This document shows, in pieces, positions 16,636 through 26,164 of a stretch of 64,000 nucleotides of DNA; the stretch's first letter is position 1, and each line of letters begins with the position of its first letter. The DNA is from Pseudomonas kribbensis (GTDB lineage: Bacteria > Pseudomonadota > Gammaproteobacteria > Pseudomonadales > Pseudomonadaceae). The DNA is taken from positions 4,754,501 to 4,818,500 of the forward strand of contig NZ_CP029608.1 in assembly GCF_003352185.1 (NCBI RefSeq), given 5' to 3'. The notes below the pieces were generated by a model that had not been told where the DNA came from, ran no database searches, and was given only the letters and a program-made list of their open reading frames with translations. A program made the translations under genes and the position numbers.

Positions 16636-16946
16636 AACCGGACACTGAGTGTTTCGTCGTGATATTCACTTCGACCCGCACCGAGGGCGACAACGGCTAC
16701 GCCGAAGCCTCCGAGCGCATGATGCAGTTGGTTGCCGATCAACCGGGGCTTCTCGGCATCGATTCGATCCGGGGCGCGGACGGGGTGGGGATTACGATTT
16801 CGTATTGGGAGAGCGAGGCGGCGATTCTGGCCTGGCGCGAGCATCCGGAGCACCGGGTGATTCAGGCGCGTGGGCGGGCCGAGTGGTATTCGGCGTTTCA
16901 TACGCGGGTGTGTCGGGTTGAGCGGGAGTATCGGTTTGGGCAGTAA
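16632..16946 (+). CDS. Antibiotic biosynthesis monooxygenase-type (ABM) protein
   Basis: 104 residues with the ferredoxin-like ABM pattern: a first strand (FVVIFTSTRTE), LVADQPGLLGIDSIRGADGVGITISYWESEAAILAWREHPEH, and a final beta region. Members act as small heme-degrading or quinone-forming monooxygenases, or are simply stress-linked. The ATG overlaps the preceding stop as ATGA, so translation is coupled to the GATase-like gene, which suggests a joint role. Followed by a REP pair. Confidence 0.88.
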   Translation: MKPDTECFVVIFTSTRTEGDNGYAEASERMMQLVADQPGLLGIDSIRGADGVGITISYWESEAAILAWREHPEHRVIQARGRAEWYSAFHTRVCRVEREYRFGQ

Positions 16947-16971
16947 GTTTTGAGTTGTATTTACTGGCCTC

Positions 16972-17047
16972 ATCGCCAGCAGGCTGGCTCCCACAGGGAA
17001 ACTTGTGGACGCCACAGATCCTTTGTGGGAGCCAGCCTGCTGGCGAT
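16972..17047. repeat. REP pair (REPIN), 24-base perfect arms
   Basis: ATCGCCAGCAGGCTGGC... (16972-16995) and its exact complement (17024-17047) flank about 28 bases. It is the common intergenic REP of fluorescens-group pseudomonads and may stop transcription between the convergent ABM and DUF2025 genes. Confidence 0.95.
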
Positions 17048-17072
17048 GGCGGCAACTGAATCAACGAAAGCC

Positions 17073-17399
17073 TCAGCCCTTCACCAGACTGCGCACCGCC
17101 ACAATCTCCGGCACTTCGCGCTTGCTCATGTAAACCCGCAACGGTTCGGTGATGTTGATCCGGTCATCGATGTGCTGATCGAGCAGCAACTGGATCAGCT
17201 CGCGCTTCAGCGTCATGGTCTGTTCGGTGGCGGGGGCCCAGACGAATTCGCTGGCGGGAATGATGCCGTCATCGGCCACGTCCATGCCGAACGAATCTTC
17301 GCTGAAACGCACGATGTACTGGCCGGTCTTGCGGTTGAGGCCGACAAAGCCCTTGAGGTCGTCGGCCGCCTGGCAGATGAGTTGGGATGTGATGCGCAT
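17073..17399 (-). CDS. DUF2025 family protein
   Basis: 108 residues from ATG 17399, which has GAGG six bases upstream; the longer frame adds an unrelated tail. The sequence MRITSQLICQAADDLKGFV then IVRFSEDSFGMDVADDGI is the hallmark of DUF2025, a Pseudomonas family of about this length without known function. No signal peptide. The divergent glpQ gene starts 215 bases away. Confidence 0.88.
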   Translation of the reverse strand: MRITSQLICQAADDLKGFVGLNRKTGQYIVRFSEDSFGMDVADDGIIPASEFVWAPATEQTMTLKRELIQLLLDQHIDDRINITEPLRVYMSKREVPEIVAVRSLVKG

Positions 17400-17614
17400 G
17401 GTAAACCTCACAAGAGTGATCGAAGGTTTACACGCAGGGCATTGAGGCACACCCTCTGCCGGGGTGGTTGCCGTGGCCAAGCGTACTGCAAACAAACGCA
17501 CAAAAGTGCGGAAATTTTCGCTTTCAGTACGTTTATGTCGGTCTTGCGATAGCAGGTTTTCGTTTGAGTTGCTAAAAGGGACATCTTCGAAAATACCTGC
17601 GAAAGGACCTCGAC

Positions 17615-18742
17615 ATGCCCGCCACGTTTACCAAAAGCGCTCTGCTGCTGAGCCTGATGCTCGGCCTCGGCCAGGCCCATGCCGCCGCCCAGCCAAGCCC
17701 TGTTGCACTCGCTGCCTCCGAGGGCATTCCGCACCCGGCAGTGATCGCCCACCGTGGCGCCTCTTTCGACGCACCGGAATCCACCGCCGCCTCCTACAAA
17801 CTGGCTCGGGACCTCGGCGCCGACTACCTGGAAATGGACCTGCAGCGCAGCAAGGACGGCGTGCTGTTCGCCCTGCACGACAACAATCTGCAACGCACCA
17901 CCGACGTCGCCACCAAGTTCCCGGATCGCAAGGACAGCCCGGCCAACGCCTTCACCATGGCCGAACTGAAAACTCTCGATGCCGGCAGCTGGTACAACAA
18001 GGCCTACCCGGATCGCGCGCGTCCTTCCTACGTCGGCCTGCAGATTCTGACCCTCGACGAAATCATCGACATCGCCCAGGCCAATCCGAAGCACAAGCCG
18101 GGCCTGTACATCGAAACCAAGGAGCCGCAACTGTTCCCCGGCATCGAGCATGACCTGAAAGAAAAACTCCAGGCTCGCGGCCTGCTGATTCCGGCGGGCG
18201 CCAAACCGGCGAAAAACGTTGCCAGCGTCGGCGAAAGCAACGGCAAGGTAATCCTGCAGACCTTCGAGAAAAACAGCCTCGAACTGCTGCAAAAGGAAAT
18301 GCCGCAGGTGCCGAAGATCCTGTTGCTGTGGGTCGGCGAAGGCAGCATCGAGCCAAAATCGAAAGTGACTTTTGCCGAATCCGGCGAGAAGGACAAGAAC
18401 GTTTTCTACGGCAAGCAAGAGCCGAAATCCGAAGCTGAATTCAAGCAATGGATCGACTACGCCAAGGCCCAGGGCGCCATCGGCACCGGTCCTTCGGCCA
18501 AACTGACCCACGGCGGCGATCAGAGCTATTCGGACCTCGTGCAGCCATGGATGAACAAATACACCCACGACAAGGGCCTGCTGGTGCACGTCTACACCGT
18601 CGATGAGCCGGTGGACTACGAAAAAGTCATGGCTGCCGGCGTCGACGGCATCTTCACCAACCGCGCCAGCGAACTGCTGAAGTTCTACAAACGCCCGGCC
18701 GCCGCCAGTGTGGATCAGGTGCTGAAGAACAACGGTTTCTGA
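17615..18742 (+). CDS. glpQ: Periplasmic glycerophosphodiester phosphodiesterase
   Basis: 375 residues with a signal peptide (residues 1-24, cleavage near AHAAAQ). It hydrolyses glycerophosphodiesters to glycerol 3-phosphate and an alcohol in the periplasm. The GDPD signatures are intact: His46-Arg47 in IAHRGASFDAPEST, Glu73 and Asp75 in YLEMDLQ, and His88 in FALHDNNLQRTTD; the C-terminal VHVYTVDEP and GVDGIFTNRA complete the barrel. A GAAAGGACC ribosome binding site precedes the start. The AraC-type gene downstream overlaps its stop codon. No glpT-like transporter is next to it. Confidence 0.95.
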   Translation: MPATFTKSALLLSLMLGLGQAHAAAQPSPVALAASEGIPHPAVIAHRGASFDAPESTAASYKLARDLGADYLEMDLQRSKDGVLFALHDNNLQRTTDVATKFPDRKDSPANAFTMAELKTLDAGSWYNKAYPDRARPSYVGLQILTLDEIIDIAQANPKHKPGLYIETKEPQLFPGIEHDLKEKLQARGLLIPAGAKPAKNVASVGESNGKVILQTFEKNSLELLQKEMPQVPKILLLWVGEGSIEPKSKVTFAESGEKDKNVFYGKQEPKSEAEFKQWIDYAKAQGAIGTGPSAKLTHGGDQSYSDLVQPWMNKYTHDKGLLVHVYTVDEPVDYEKVMAAGVDGIFTNRASELLKFYKRPAAASVDQVLKNNGF

Positions 18743-19425
18743 TGCAACCGGACACCCCGTGGACAGGCCGCCTCTGGCTGGGGCACGACCATGGCCTGAT
18801 CCACGGGATGTCGGGGCGCACTGCGCCCCACTCCCACTATGCGCATCAACTGATTCTTGCGCCTGACCGGCCAGTGACTGTGCTGGTCGAGGACAACGCC
18901 GTCACCACTTCCCGCCTATTGATTACATCCCAGACTCGCCATGCGATTGTCGAGGCGCCGGATCCCGTGTTCACCGTGTATGCCGAACCCTTGCGGTTCG
19001 ACGCCCAAGTGCTGCGTGATGCGCTGTTCGACAGTGAGCTGTCGTTGTCGGCACTGGATCACGCCATCGGCCAATGCCCACGACGCCCGCTGAATGACCC
19101 GCGAATCGAACGCGCCCTCGCCACTGTCGATGCCTCGCTGTCGAGCAAAGTCGCCGCCAGTGCCGTGGCCGATGCTGCGCATGTATCCATGAGTCAGTTG
19201 CAGCGATTGTTCGTCAGTCAGGTCGGTTTGCCGGTGCGGCGACTCGTCTTGTGGCGACGATTGCGACTGGCGATGGCGTCAATAATCGCCGGCAGCCCGG
19301 TGACCGACGCCGCCCACGCCGCCGGGTTTGCCGACTCCGCGCACTTCTCCCGCAGCCTGAAAAAACTCTTCGGCGTCACCGCCCGCCAGGCGTTGCAGCA
19401 CATCGAATTGCGTCTGCTGGACTGA
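18742..19425 (+). CDS. AraC-family regulator, coupled to glpQ
   Basis: 227 residues. The first 100 form a cupin-like sensor (RTAPHSHYAHQLILAPDRPV). The C-terminal 100 have two helix-turn-helix units (VADAAHVSMSQLQRLFVSQVG and DAAHAAGFADSAHFSRSLKKL). The ATG overlaps the glpQ stop (TGATG), so the two are in one operon. It could regulate glpQ or the divergent-facing neighbour; the second possibility is weak since the sterol-desaturase gene only converges with it. Confidence 0.9.
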   Translation: MQPDTPWTGRLWLGHDHGLIHGMSGRTAPHSHYAHQLILAPDRPVTVLVEDNAVTTSRLLITSQTRHAIVEAPDPVFTVYAEPLRFDAQVLRDALFDSELSLSALDHAIGQCPRRPLNDPRIERALATVDASLSSKVAASAVADAAHVSMSQLQRLFVSQVGLPVRRLVLWRRLRLAMASIIAGSPVTDAAHAAGFADSAHFSRSLKKLFGVTARQALQHIELRLLD

Positions 19426-19426
19426 C

Positions 19427-20305
19427 TCAACGTCGCAAGCCATCCGGCACTTTCGGTTCCTTGCCCAGCGTTGCCAGTTCGAACGGATCGAGCAGTTGCG
19501 CCACGTAGTCACGCGGAAAATCCGGACGACTGCCGATGCCCAGGTCGCCCTCGCCGATCCGGTAATGCTCCGTGTAAAAACCGGTCCCCAGCAGCCAGTC
19601 CCATAGCGTAAAGAACAGCCCGAAATTGACGTCACCGGCGCGCCCGTACTTCATGTGATGAAAGCGATGCAGCGGCGCCCAGGCGAAGATCCAGCGCAAC
19701 GGGCCGACGCGCATGTCGACGTTCGAATGCTGCAACAACAGCTGGATCGCAATGGCGAACGCCAGCAACACCGCCACTTCGGACGGAATGCCCAGCACCA
19801 GCAACGGCAACAACCCCGCCGTCGCTTCCAACAATTGATGCAGTGGATGTTTCATCAAACCGTTGAACCCATAGAGCCGCTCGACGCTGTGATGAATCGC
19901 GTGCAACCGCCACATCCACGGCACCCGGTGGCTGGCGTAATGCATCAGGCTCACGCCCGCATCAGCAATGAAAATCGCCAGACCGACTTGCAGCCACAGT
20001 GGCCAGTTCGACGGCCAAGCACCGTCAATCGCCAACAACGTCACCAGCCCCGGCAACGCCAACAGGCCGACAGCGTTCAGTGCTTCGTTGACCAGTGCGT
20101 GCAGCATGTCGCGACGACGATCACCGGCCGGGCGATTCCAGTTCACTTCATACGGCAGCAGCCATTCGGCCGCAAACGACACCGCCAGTGCCACAACAAA
20201 CAGCGGCATCAACCACAGCAGCGAATGCCCCGCCAGTCCAATCCCGCCGCCGATGAATCCAACCCAGAATACCGGCGCGTACAACCACGAAAAAATGCGT
20301 TTCAT
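19427..20305 (-). CDS. Sterol desaturase / fatty acid hydroxylase family membrane protein
   Basis: 292 residues from ATG 20305, preceded by GGGAGG seven bases before. About four to five membrane segments surround the di-iron histidine motifs of this family: HYASHR, HAIHHSVERL and HRFHHMKYG, with NFGLFFTLWDWLLGT as the conserved end. Members hydroxylate or desaturate lipids using two iron atoms and oxygen. The stop lies two bases from the convergent AraC gene. Confidence 0.92.
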   Translation of the reverse strand: MKRIFSWLYAPVFWVGFIGGGIGLAGHSLLWLMPLFVVALAVSFAAEWLLPYEVNWNRPAGDRRRDMLHALVNEALNAVGLLALPGLVTLLAIDGAWPSNWPLWLQVGLAIFIADAGVSLMHYASHRVPWMWRLHAIHHSVERLYGFNGLMKHPLHQLLEATAGLLPLLVLGIPSEVAVLLAFAIAIQLLLQHSNVDMRVGPLRWIFAWAPLHRFHHMKYGRAGDVNFGLFFTLWDWLLGTGFYTEHYRIGEGDLGIGSRPDFPRDYVAQLLDPFELATLGKEPKVPDGLRR

Positions 20306-20458
20306 GTCCACCTCCCTTGATCGAAGGCCGAGCATGAAAGTTGCCCGCGAACGGCGATTGAACAAACGACGCAAACACCTGCGGCGATTTTTAAGGGTGA
20401 ATTAAGTTGCGGTGACTAACCTGAACTCACTTGAACGAATCACCCAAAGGAATAACCG

Positions 20459-20764
20459 ATGAAAACCCTGACTGCCCTGTTTACCGCTGCTGCCCTGACC
20501 CTCACCGCTGGCCTGGCCCAGGCTGACGTTCGTGTCGATCAGATCCCTGAGCTGGTCAAATCCGGCAAGATCAAGCCACTGGAAGAGCTGAACAAGATTG
20601 CCCTGGCCCTGCACCCGGGCGCGACCATCGTCGACACCGACCTGGACAACCATTTCAACGGCTATGAGTACGAAGTCGAGCTGCGTACCGCCGATGGCAA
20701 GGAATGGGACGTGGATCTGGATGCGGCCACCGGCAAGGTCCTGAGCAACAAGCAGGATCACTGA
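20459..20764 (+). CDS. Secreted PepSY-domain protein
   Basis: 101 residues with a signal peptide (MKTLTALFTAAALTLTAGLAQA, cleavage after residue 22). One PepSY-type domain makes up the rest (YEYEVELRTADGKEWDVDLDAATGKVLSNKQD). Such small periplasmic proteins are thought to inhibit peptidases or bind metal; the role here is unknown. AAAGGAATAACC gives a good ribosome binding site. The gene ends in a strong terminator shared with the convergent FlxA-like gene. Confidence 0.92.
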   Translation: MKTLTALFTAAALTLTAGLAQADVRVDQIPELVKSGKIKPLEELNKIALALHPGATIVDTDLDNHFNGYEYEVELRTADGKEWDVDLDAATGKVLSNKQDH

Positions 20765-20773
20765 TTGCCACAC

Positions 20774-20812
20774 AAAAAAGCCGCACGATTTTCGGATCGT
20801 GCGGCTTTTTTG
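20774..20812. terminator. Bidirectional terminator
   Basis: AGCCGCACGAT pairs with ATCGTGCGGCT, with A and T runs on the two sides; it serves the PepSY gene and the convergent FlxA-like gene. Confidence 0.95.
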
Positions 20813-20822
20813 TGTCCGAACG

Positions 20823-21266
20823 TTATGCCGAGGTACTGACCAGCGAACCCGACGTACTCGAATCAGACTCCTGCAACGCCGCCAACAACGCCGCCGTAGC
20901 CGTCTGCAACGAAGCCGACGTCGTCGCGATCTGCGACTGCGCAGCCGCAACATCCGCCGCCTTCGCATCCTGACTTTCCTGCTTGGCCTGGGCCGCTTGC
21001 AGCGCCTGTTGCTGTTCCTGCAATTGCTTTTGCAGCTCGGCGATCTGCTTGCGCAGTTCCTTCACGGTATCCGATTCATCATTGCTGGAGCTGCTGTCAC
21101 CCGACGGCGCCGCACCACCGCCCGCCGCGACTTTGCTGGTGTCGGCCTTCACACCGGTGCCGGCTGCCGCAGAGGTCGAGGTGTCATCGCCCGTGTCGGC
21201 AATCGATGTTTTGCTGGTAGATGTGGTGACGGTCTGATTGATCGAAACAGACGTGATGCTGACCAT
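20823..21266 (-). CDS. FlxA-like coiled-coil protein
   Basis: 147 residues from ATG 21266, with GGAG seven bases upstream. The start (MVSITSVSINQTVTTSTSK) and Ser/Thr/Gly-rich first 60 residues are disordered. Residues about 65-100 form a coiled coil (VKELRKQIAELQKQLQEQ), which is the feature of FlxA-like proteins, and the end is Ala/Ser/Gln-rich. There is no signal peptide. FlxA is expressed with flagellar genes in enterics; here the neighbour is a chemoreceptor gene in the same orientation, 112 bases upstream. Function unknown. Confidence 0.7.
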   Translation of the reverse strand: MVSITSVSINQTVTTSTSKTSIADTGDDTSTSAAAGTGVKADTSKVAAGGGAAPSGDSSSSNDESDTVKELRKQIAELQKQLQEQQQALQAAQAKQESQDAKAADVAAAQSQIATTSASLQTATAALLAALQESDSSTSGSLVSTSA

Positions 21267-21378
21267 GGGAAATCTCCAATGACGGTTATAGATAACCGGC
21301 CATCGGCGATGCACACATGAAATTGAGATCGACTGTGTACCGACTCGGTAACCGGGCCGGTACACAGTCACTGGCGGG

Positions 21379-23001
21379 TCAGACGCTCAAGCGAGCGGTG
21401 ACGTCGTTGAGTTGCCCGGACAGGCCGTGCAGGTTCTGGCTGGCGCTTTCGGTGCGCTGCACGTTGTCGAGGTTGGTGCTGGCAATCGAAGTGATCTCGG
21501 TCAGGTTGCGCGAGATGTCTTCGGCCACCGAGGTCTGCTCTTCAGCCGCCGTGGCGATCTGACGGTTCATGTCGCGGATCGCTTCCACCGCATGGGTGAT
21601 GCGCTCAAGCATGGCGCCGGCCTGGGTCACTTGCTCGACGCTTTCATCGCTGCGGGTCTGGCCGCTGTCGATGGCGTGGGCTGCATCCACCGCGCCGGTC
21701 TGCACGCTCTGGATGATCTGGTTGATCTCGATGATCGACTCCGCCGTGCGCTGCGCCAGGTTGCGCACTTCGTCGGCCACCACCGCAAAACCACGCCCGG
21801 CTTCACCGGCCCGGGCCGCTTCGATGGCGGCGTTGAGCGCCAACAGGTTGGTCTGCTCGGCGATGCCGCGAATCACTTCCAGCACCTTGCCGATGCGACC
21901 GCTGTCGGCTTCCAGACGACGGATCACCGTGGCGGTGTTGGCGATTTCGCCGCGCATCTGGGTGATGCTGTGGATGGTGCTCTGCATGACCTTTTCACCC
22001 TGCTGGGCGGACTGGTCGGCATCGTCGGCAGCACGCGCCGCATCGGCCGCATGACGGGCGACTTCCTGGGCGGTGGCGGACATCTCGTTCATCGCCGTGG
22101 CCACCTGATCGGTGCGGTTGAACTGCTCGTTGGTGCCGCCGGCCATCACGGTGGCGATGGCGTTCAACTCGCCGCTGGCGCTGTCCAGATCCTTGGCGCT
22201 GCGCTGCAGATGGTTGAAGGTTTCGGCGAGGAAATCGCGCAGGGTGTTGGCCGCAGCAGCCAGATTGCCCAGTTCGTCCTGACGGTCGCTGGCCACACGC
22301 TCGACCAGACGGCCCTTGCTCAGTTGGGTGACGTAGTCGATGAGTTTGCGGATCGGCTCGACCAGGTTGCGGTTGACCAGCCACAGGCTCAGCAGACCAA
22401 TCAACAGACCGGACGCGAGCATCACCAGAATCCCCAGCATCACGGTGCGATCGGCGCTGGCGCTGATCAGTGCCGACTGCTCGGTGCCCTGCTTGCGCAG
22501 CTCGGCCACCAGCTCGCTCATCTGGTCACTGGCGGCACGGTCGACGCCTTTGACCGCCACGTCGCCCGCCGTCGGATCGGCACCGGCGGCTACGTAGGCA
22601 TCGCGACCTTTCTGGTACGCGCTGCCGAGCAGACGATGTTCTTCACGCAGACGTTCGATGCGGGTTTTCAGCGAAGGCTCCAGGCCTTTCTGATTGGCCA
22701 GTTCACCGAGGATGTTCTGCACATCGCGCTGACGATCCTCGAACTGGCCCCAGTATTTGGCCAGGTCTGCCGGTTGCTTGCCGCGCAGCAGGACGTTTTT
22801 CCACTCCTGGACCTGCACCTTGAATTGCAGGTTGGCTTCGTCGATCAGTTGCGAGGTGTGCAAGGGACCGGCGATCAACTGGCTGTAGCTTTGCACGCCG
22901 TTGGACAGGAAATGAAAGCAGGCCAGCGCGATCAACAGCATCGCCAACAGGCTGCCGCTCAGCAGGGCGAGAATTTGCGCTCTCAGGGATTTTTGCAGCA
23001 T
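21379..23001 (-). CDS. Methyl-accepting chemotaxis protein
   Basis: 540 residues. A first membrane segment ([22 protein letters not shown], about residues 11-32), a helical periplasmic sensor of roughly 160 residues with a [16 protein letters not shown] start, and a second segment ([20 protein letters not shown], about 193-212) lead to a HAMP domain. The signalling hairpin ([20 protein letters not shown]) is intact. No C-terminal CheR-binding pentapeptide is visible. The ligand cannot be predicted. No chemotaxis kinase genes are nearby. Confidence 0.95.
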   Translation of the reverse strand: MLQKSLRAQILALLSGSLLAMLLIALACFHFLSNGVQSYSQLIAGPLHTSQLIDEANLQFKVQVQEWKNVLLRGKQPADLAKYWGQFEDRQRDVQNILGELANQKGLEPSLKTRIERLREEHRLLGSAYQKGRDAYVAAGADPTAGDVAVKGVDRAASDQMSELVAELRKQGTEQSALISASADRTVMLGILVMLASGLLIGLLSLWLVNRNLVEPIRKLIDYVTQLSKGRLVERVASDRQDELGNLAAAANTLRDFLAETFNHLQRSAKDLDSASGELNAIATVMAGGTNEQFNRTDQVATAMNEMSATAQEVARHAADAARAADDADQSAQQGEKVMQSTIHSITQMRGEIANTATVIRRLEADSGRIGKVLEVIRGIAEQTNLLALNAAIEAARAGEAGRGFAVVADEVRNLAQRTAESIIEINQIIQSVQTGAVDAAHAIDSGQTRSDESVEQVTQAGAMLERITHAVEAIRDMNRQIATAAEEQTSVAEDISRNLTEITSIASTNLDNVQRTESASQNLHGLSGQLNDVTARLSV

Positions 23002-23176
23002 CGCAGGTACTCATGACAGGGATGAGGCACGTCCGACAAGACGTGAATTGTGGCCGGACATCCGTGTCGGCGGACCTTGGCTCTTGGCCGAAGGCGCGCA
23101 ACCTAACTCATGCGTGATCGGCGTGCCAGAGCACTTCTTGAGAAAATTCCGACCGCCGGTAAGGCATTGATTTTGA

Positions 23177-23206
23177 CGTCATTTCACCGTCACCAAAACG
23201 TCACAT
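23177..23206. promoter_or_regulatory. Pho-box-like direct repeats upstream of the CorA/ZntB gene
   Basis: GTCAT (23179), GTCAC (23190) and GTCAC (23201) lie exactly 11 bases apart, and the second and third are joined as CCGTCAC-CAAA-ACGTCAC. This is the layout of PhoB sites (seven-base repeats every 11 bases, CTGTCAT-like). It lies about 70-100 bases before the start. Confidence 0.5.
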
Positions 23207-23277
23207 TGCATTGCAATGATGCGGCTCAGGTGAATCTGCAAATCCCGCAACAGACGCCTTCCTTGCAGCGAGACTTC

Positions 23278-24300
23278 ATGAACCACAGCCTGGATATCAG
23301 CCATCGCGATCCTGATCTGTTTGGCCTGCTTTACGGCTTCCGTTTTCGCCCGGGCGAGCGCGGGCGCGAAGTGGATTCGGCGACCGCCCTGCGCTGCCTG
23401 CAGGACGACAGCGACAGCGACGAATTCCTCTGGCTGCACCTGAACCTGGCCCACGCCGCGTGCGAGCGCTGGATGAAAAGTCATCTGCAATTGCCCCAGG
23501 AATTTTTCGAGGCGCTGCATGAAGGTTCGCGCTCGACCCGCATCGAGCATGTCGATTCGGCGTTGCTGGCGGTGGTCAACGACGTGGTGTTCAACCTCAG
23601 TAGCATGGTGTCGTCGGACGTGTCGACGCTGTGGGTCTGCGTGCGCAGCAAACTGATCGTCAGTGCGCGTCTGCAACCGCTGCATTCGGTGGACAAACTG
23701 CGTTCGTCGGTGAAGGCCGGCGAGTGCTTTCGCTCGCCGTCGGAATTGCTCGTGCACCTGTTGCGCGACCAAGGCGAAGTGCTGACCCAGATCGTGCGCA
23801 AGACCAGCATGAGCGTCGATCAGGTCGAGGACGAACTACTCTCCTCGCGGCTGTCGACCAACCGTGCTGAACTCGGCGCCAACCGCCGGGTGCTGGTGCG
23901 CTTGCAACGGCTGCTGGCGCTGGAGCCGGGCTCGCTGCTGCGCCTGCTCAACCGGCCACCGTCCTGGTTGCAGAAGGAAGACGTCAAGGAGCTGCGCAAG
24001 TCCACCGAGGAGTTCGCGCTGATCATCAACGACCTTACGGCCCTCGGCGAGCGGATCAAGCTGTTGCAGGAAGAGATCGCCGCCAACCTCAACGAGCAGA
24101 GCAACCGCACGCTGTTCACCCTGACCGTGGTCACGGTGCTGGCGCTGCCGATCAACATCATCGCCGGTTTCTTCGGCATGAACGTCGGCGGCGTGCCGCT
24201 GGCCACCGATCCGGAAGGGTTCTGGATTCTGGTCGCGCTGGTGGCCACGTTTACCGTGATTGCCGGACGCTGGGCGTTTCGCAAGCGCGGGGATTACTAA
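23278..24300 (+). CDS. CorA/ZntB-family divalent cation transporter
   Basis: 340 residues from ATG 23278 (MNHSLDISHRDPDLF). A long cytoplasmic funnel of about 275 residues with coiled helices (EDVKELRKSTEEFALIINDL) is followed by two membrane helices. The first ends with the CorA signature GMNVG (near residue 302). The N-terminal FRPGERGREV pattern and the loop VPLATDPEG suit the ZntB branch (zinc transport) rather than Mg-specific CorA, but the substrate is not proven. The Pho-box-like repeats in front are unusual for the family. Confidence 0.9.
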   Translation: MNHSLDISHRDPDLFGLLYGFRFRPGERGREVDSATALRCLQDDSDSDEFLWLHLNLAHAACERWMKSHLQLPQEFFEALHEGSRSTRIEHVDSALLAVVNDVVFNLSSMVSSDVSTLWVCVRSKLIVSARLQPLHSVDKLRSSVKAGECFRSPSELLVHLLRDQGEVLTQIVRKTSMSVDQVEDELLSSRLSTNRAELGANRRVLVRLQRLLALEPGSLLRLLNRPPSWLQKEDVKELRKSTEEFALIINDLTALGERIKLLQEEIAANLNEQSNRTLFTLTVVTVLALPINIIAGFFGMNVGGVPLATDPEGFWILVALVATFTVIAGRWAFRKRGDY

Positions 24301-24324
24301 ACGCTGCCGAGCGCCGACTTCCCC

Positions 24325-24413
24325 TGTGGGAGCGAGCCTGCTCGCGATGACATCGGCACATCCGAAAGTAGTGTGTGAGACATGCCGCTATCGCGAGCAG
24401 GCTCGCTCCCACA
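24325..24413. repeat. REP pair (REPIN), 24-base perfect arms
   Basis: TGTGGGAGCGAGCCTGCTCG... (24325-24348) and its complement (24390-24413) flank about 41 bases, between the cation transporter and phosphate transporter genes. It is the GCGAGCAGGCTCGC variant of the fluorescens REP. Confidence 0.95.
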
Positions 24414-24542
24414 TTGGATCTTCATCGCCCTTCAGATCAGCGGTGCGGCTAATCCACCGAACACTGATCTGCCGCAGTCTCTCTGTAATATTTAGCAACG
24501 ATCATGGGCGACACTCCTTCCCTCGCTCAGGATTGTCCCCCC

Positions 24543-26156
24543 ATGGCTACTCCCTCCCTGACCGCCAGCCCGGCCTCCGCTGCCAGCGGCAGGCCGGCGC
24601 TCGACAAAAAAACCGGCCCCTTCACTTACGTGGTGTTCTTCGCCGTGCTGGCCATGGGGATGCTGTTCACCGCCTACAGCCTGATGCACGACATGCACGA
24701 ACTGGGCACGGTGGTCACCACCTGGACGCCGTTTCTGTTGCTCGGCGTGGCGCTGTTGATTGCGCTTGGCTTTGAGTTCGTCAACGGATTCCACGACACA
24801 GCCAACGCCGTAGCCACGGTGATCTACACCCACTCGCTGCCGCCGAACGTGGCCGTGGTCTGGTCGGGTTTCTTCAATTTCCTCGGCGTGTTGCTTTCGA
24901 GCGGTGCAGTGGCGTTCGGCATCATCGCGCTGTTGCCGGTGGAGCTGATTCTGCAGGTCGGCTCGTCCGCCGGTTTCGCGATGATCTTCGCCCTCCTGAT
25001 CGCCGCGATTCTGTGGAACCTCGGCACCTGGTGGCTGGGCCTGCCGGCCTCGTCGTCGCACACGCTGATCGGTTCGATCATCGGCGTTGGTGTGGCGAAT
25101 GCCTTGATGCATGGCCGCGACGGCACCAGCGGCGTGGACTGGGCTCAGGCGACCAAGATCGGTTACGCGCTGCTGCTGTCGCCACTGGTAGGTTTCGGTT
25201 GCGCGGCACTGTTGCTGCTGGCGCTGCGCGCCTTCGTGAAGAACCGTTCGCTGTACAAGGCACCGGAAGGCAACACCCCGCCGCCATGGTGGATTCGCGG
25301 CCTGCTGATCGCCACCTGCACCGGCGTGTCCTTCGCCCACGGTTCCAACGACGGCCAGAAAGGCATGGGCCTGATCATGCTGATTCTGGTCGGCACCCTG
25401 CCGATGGCCTACGCGCTGAACCGCACCATGCCTGCCGATCAGACGCTGCAGTTCGCGGCGGTGGCCGAAGTCACCCAGCAGGCGCTGGTGAAAAGCGCCC
25501 CGCTGCCGGCCCCGGCCGATCCGCGTCCGGTGCTCTCGGATTACGTACGCAGCAAGGAAGCCACGCCGCAACTGATCCCGGCCCTCGCCGCGCTGACCGG
25601 GCATATCGGTGAAGAAGTGAAAGGCTACGGTTCGCTGTCGAAAGTCCCGGCCGAGGCCATGGGCAACGTGCGTAACGACATGTACCTGGCCAGCGAAACC
25701 ATTCGCCTGATGGACAAGAACAAGGTCGGCACTTTCGACGCCGACACCACCAACAAACTGCAACTGTTCAAGCAGCAGATCGACAACGCCACGCGGTTCA
25801 TCCCGCTGTGGGTGAAGATCGCCGTGGCGATTGCATTGGGGCTGGGCACCATGGTCGGCTGGAAGCGGATCGTGGTCACGGTCGGCGAGAAGATCGGCAA
25901 GACCCACCTGACCTACGCCCAGGGCGCCTCGGCGGAAACGGTGGCGATGCTGACCATCGGCGCCGCCGACATGTTCGGTCTGCCGGTGTCGACCACTCAT
26001 GTGTTGTCTTCGGGCGTGGCCGGGACCATGGTCGCCAACGGTGGCGGCCTGCAGATGAAGACCATCCGCAATCTGCTGATGGCGTGGGTGCTGACGTTGC
26101 CGGCGGCGATTCTGCTGTCGGGCAGCCTGTACTGGCTGTTCACCCAGATCTTCTGA
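24543..26156 (+). CDS. PiT-family inorganic phosphate transporter
   Basis: 537 residues from ATG 24543, with AGGA about ten bases upstream; the in-frame ATG at 24504 has no ribosome binding site. Both PiT signature repeats are visible: GFEFVNGFHDTANAVATVIYT with a following PLPPNVAVVWSGF, and the second-half GVSFAHGSNDGQKGMGLIM. These carry the conserved GxxNGFHDxxN and HGSND motifs. About ten membrane segments with a large cytoplasmic loop (residues about 300-420) suit low-affinity, proton-linked phosphate uptake. The following hairpin separates it from a convergent LysR gene. Confidence 0.93.
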   Translation: MATPSLTASPASAASGRPALDKKTGPFTYVVFFAVLAMGMLFTAYSLMHDMHELGTVVTTWTPFLLLGVALLIALGFEFVNGFHDTANAVATVIYTHSLPPNVAVVWSGFFNFLGVLLSSGAVAFGIIALLPVELILQVGSSAGFAMIFALLIAAILWNLGTWWLGLPASSSHTLIGSIIGVGVANALMHGRDGTSGVDWAQATKIGYALLLSPLVGFGCAALLLLALRAFVKNRSLYKAPEGNTPPPWWIRGLLIATCTGVSFAHGSNDGQKGMGLIMLILVGTLPMAYALNRTMPADQTLQFAAVAEVTQQALVKSAPLPAPADPRPVLSDYVRSKEATPQLIPALAALTGHIGEEVKGYGSLSKVPAEAMGNVRNDMYLASETIRLMDKNKVGTFDADTTNKLQLFKQQIDNATRFIPLWVKIAVAIALGLGTMVGWKRIVVTVGEKIGKTHLTYAQGASAETVAMLTIGAADMFGLPVSTTHVLSSGVAGTMVANGGGLQMKTIRNLLMAWVLTLPAAILLSGSLYWLFTQIF

Positions 26157-26164
26157 TCGCCCCG

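Noticed and set aside
21412..23016. A 534-codon plus-strand frame
   Set aside because: Antisense to the chemoreceptor gene; the conserved hairpin is on the minus strand.
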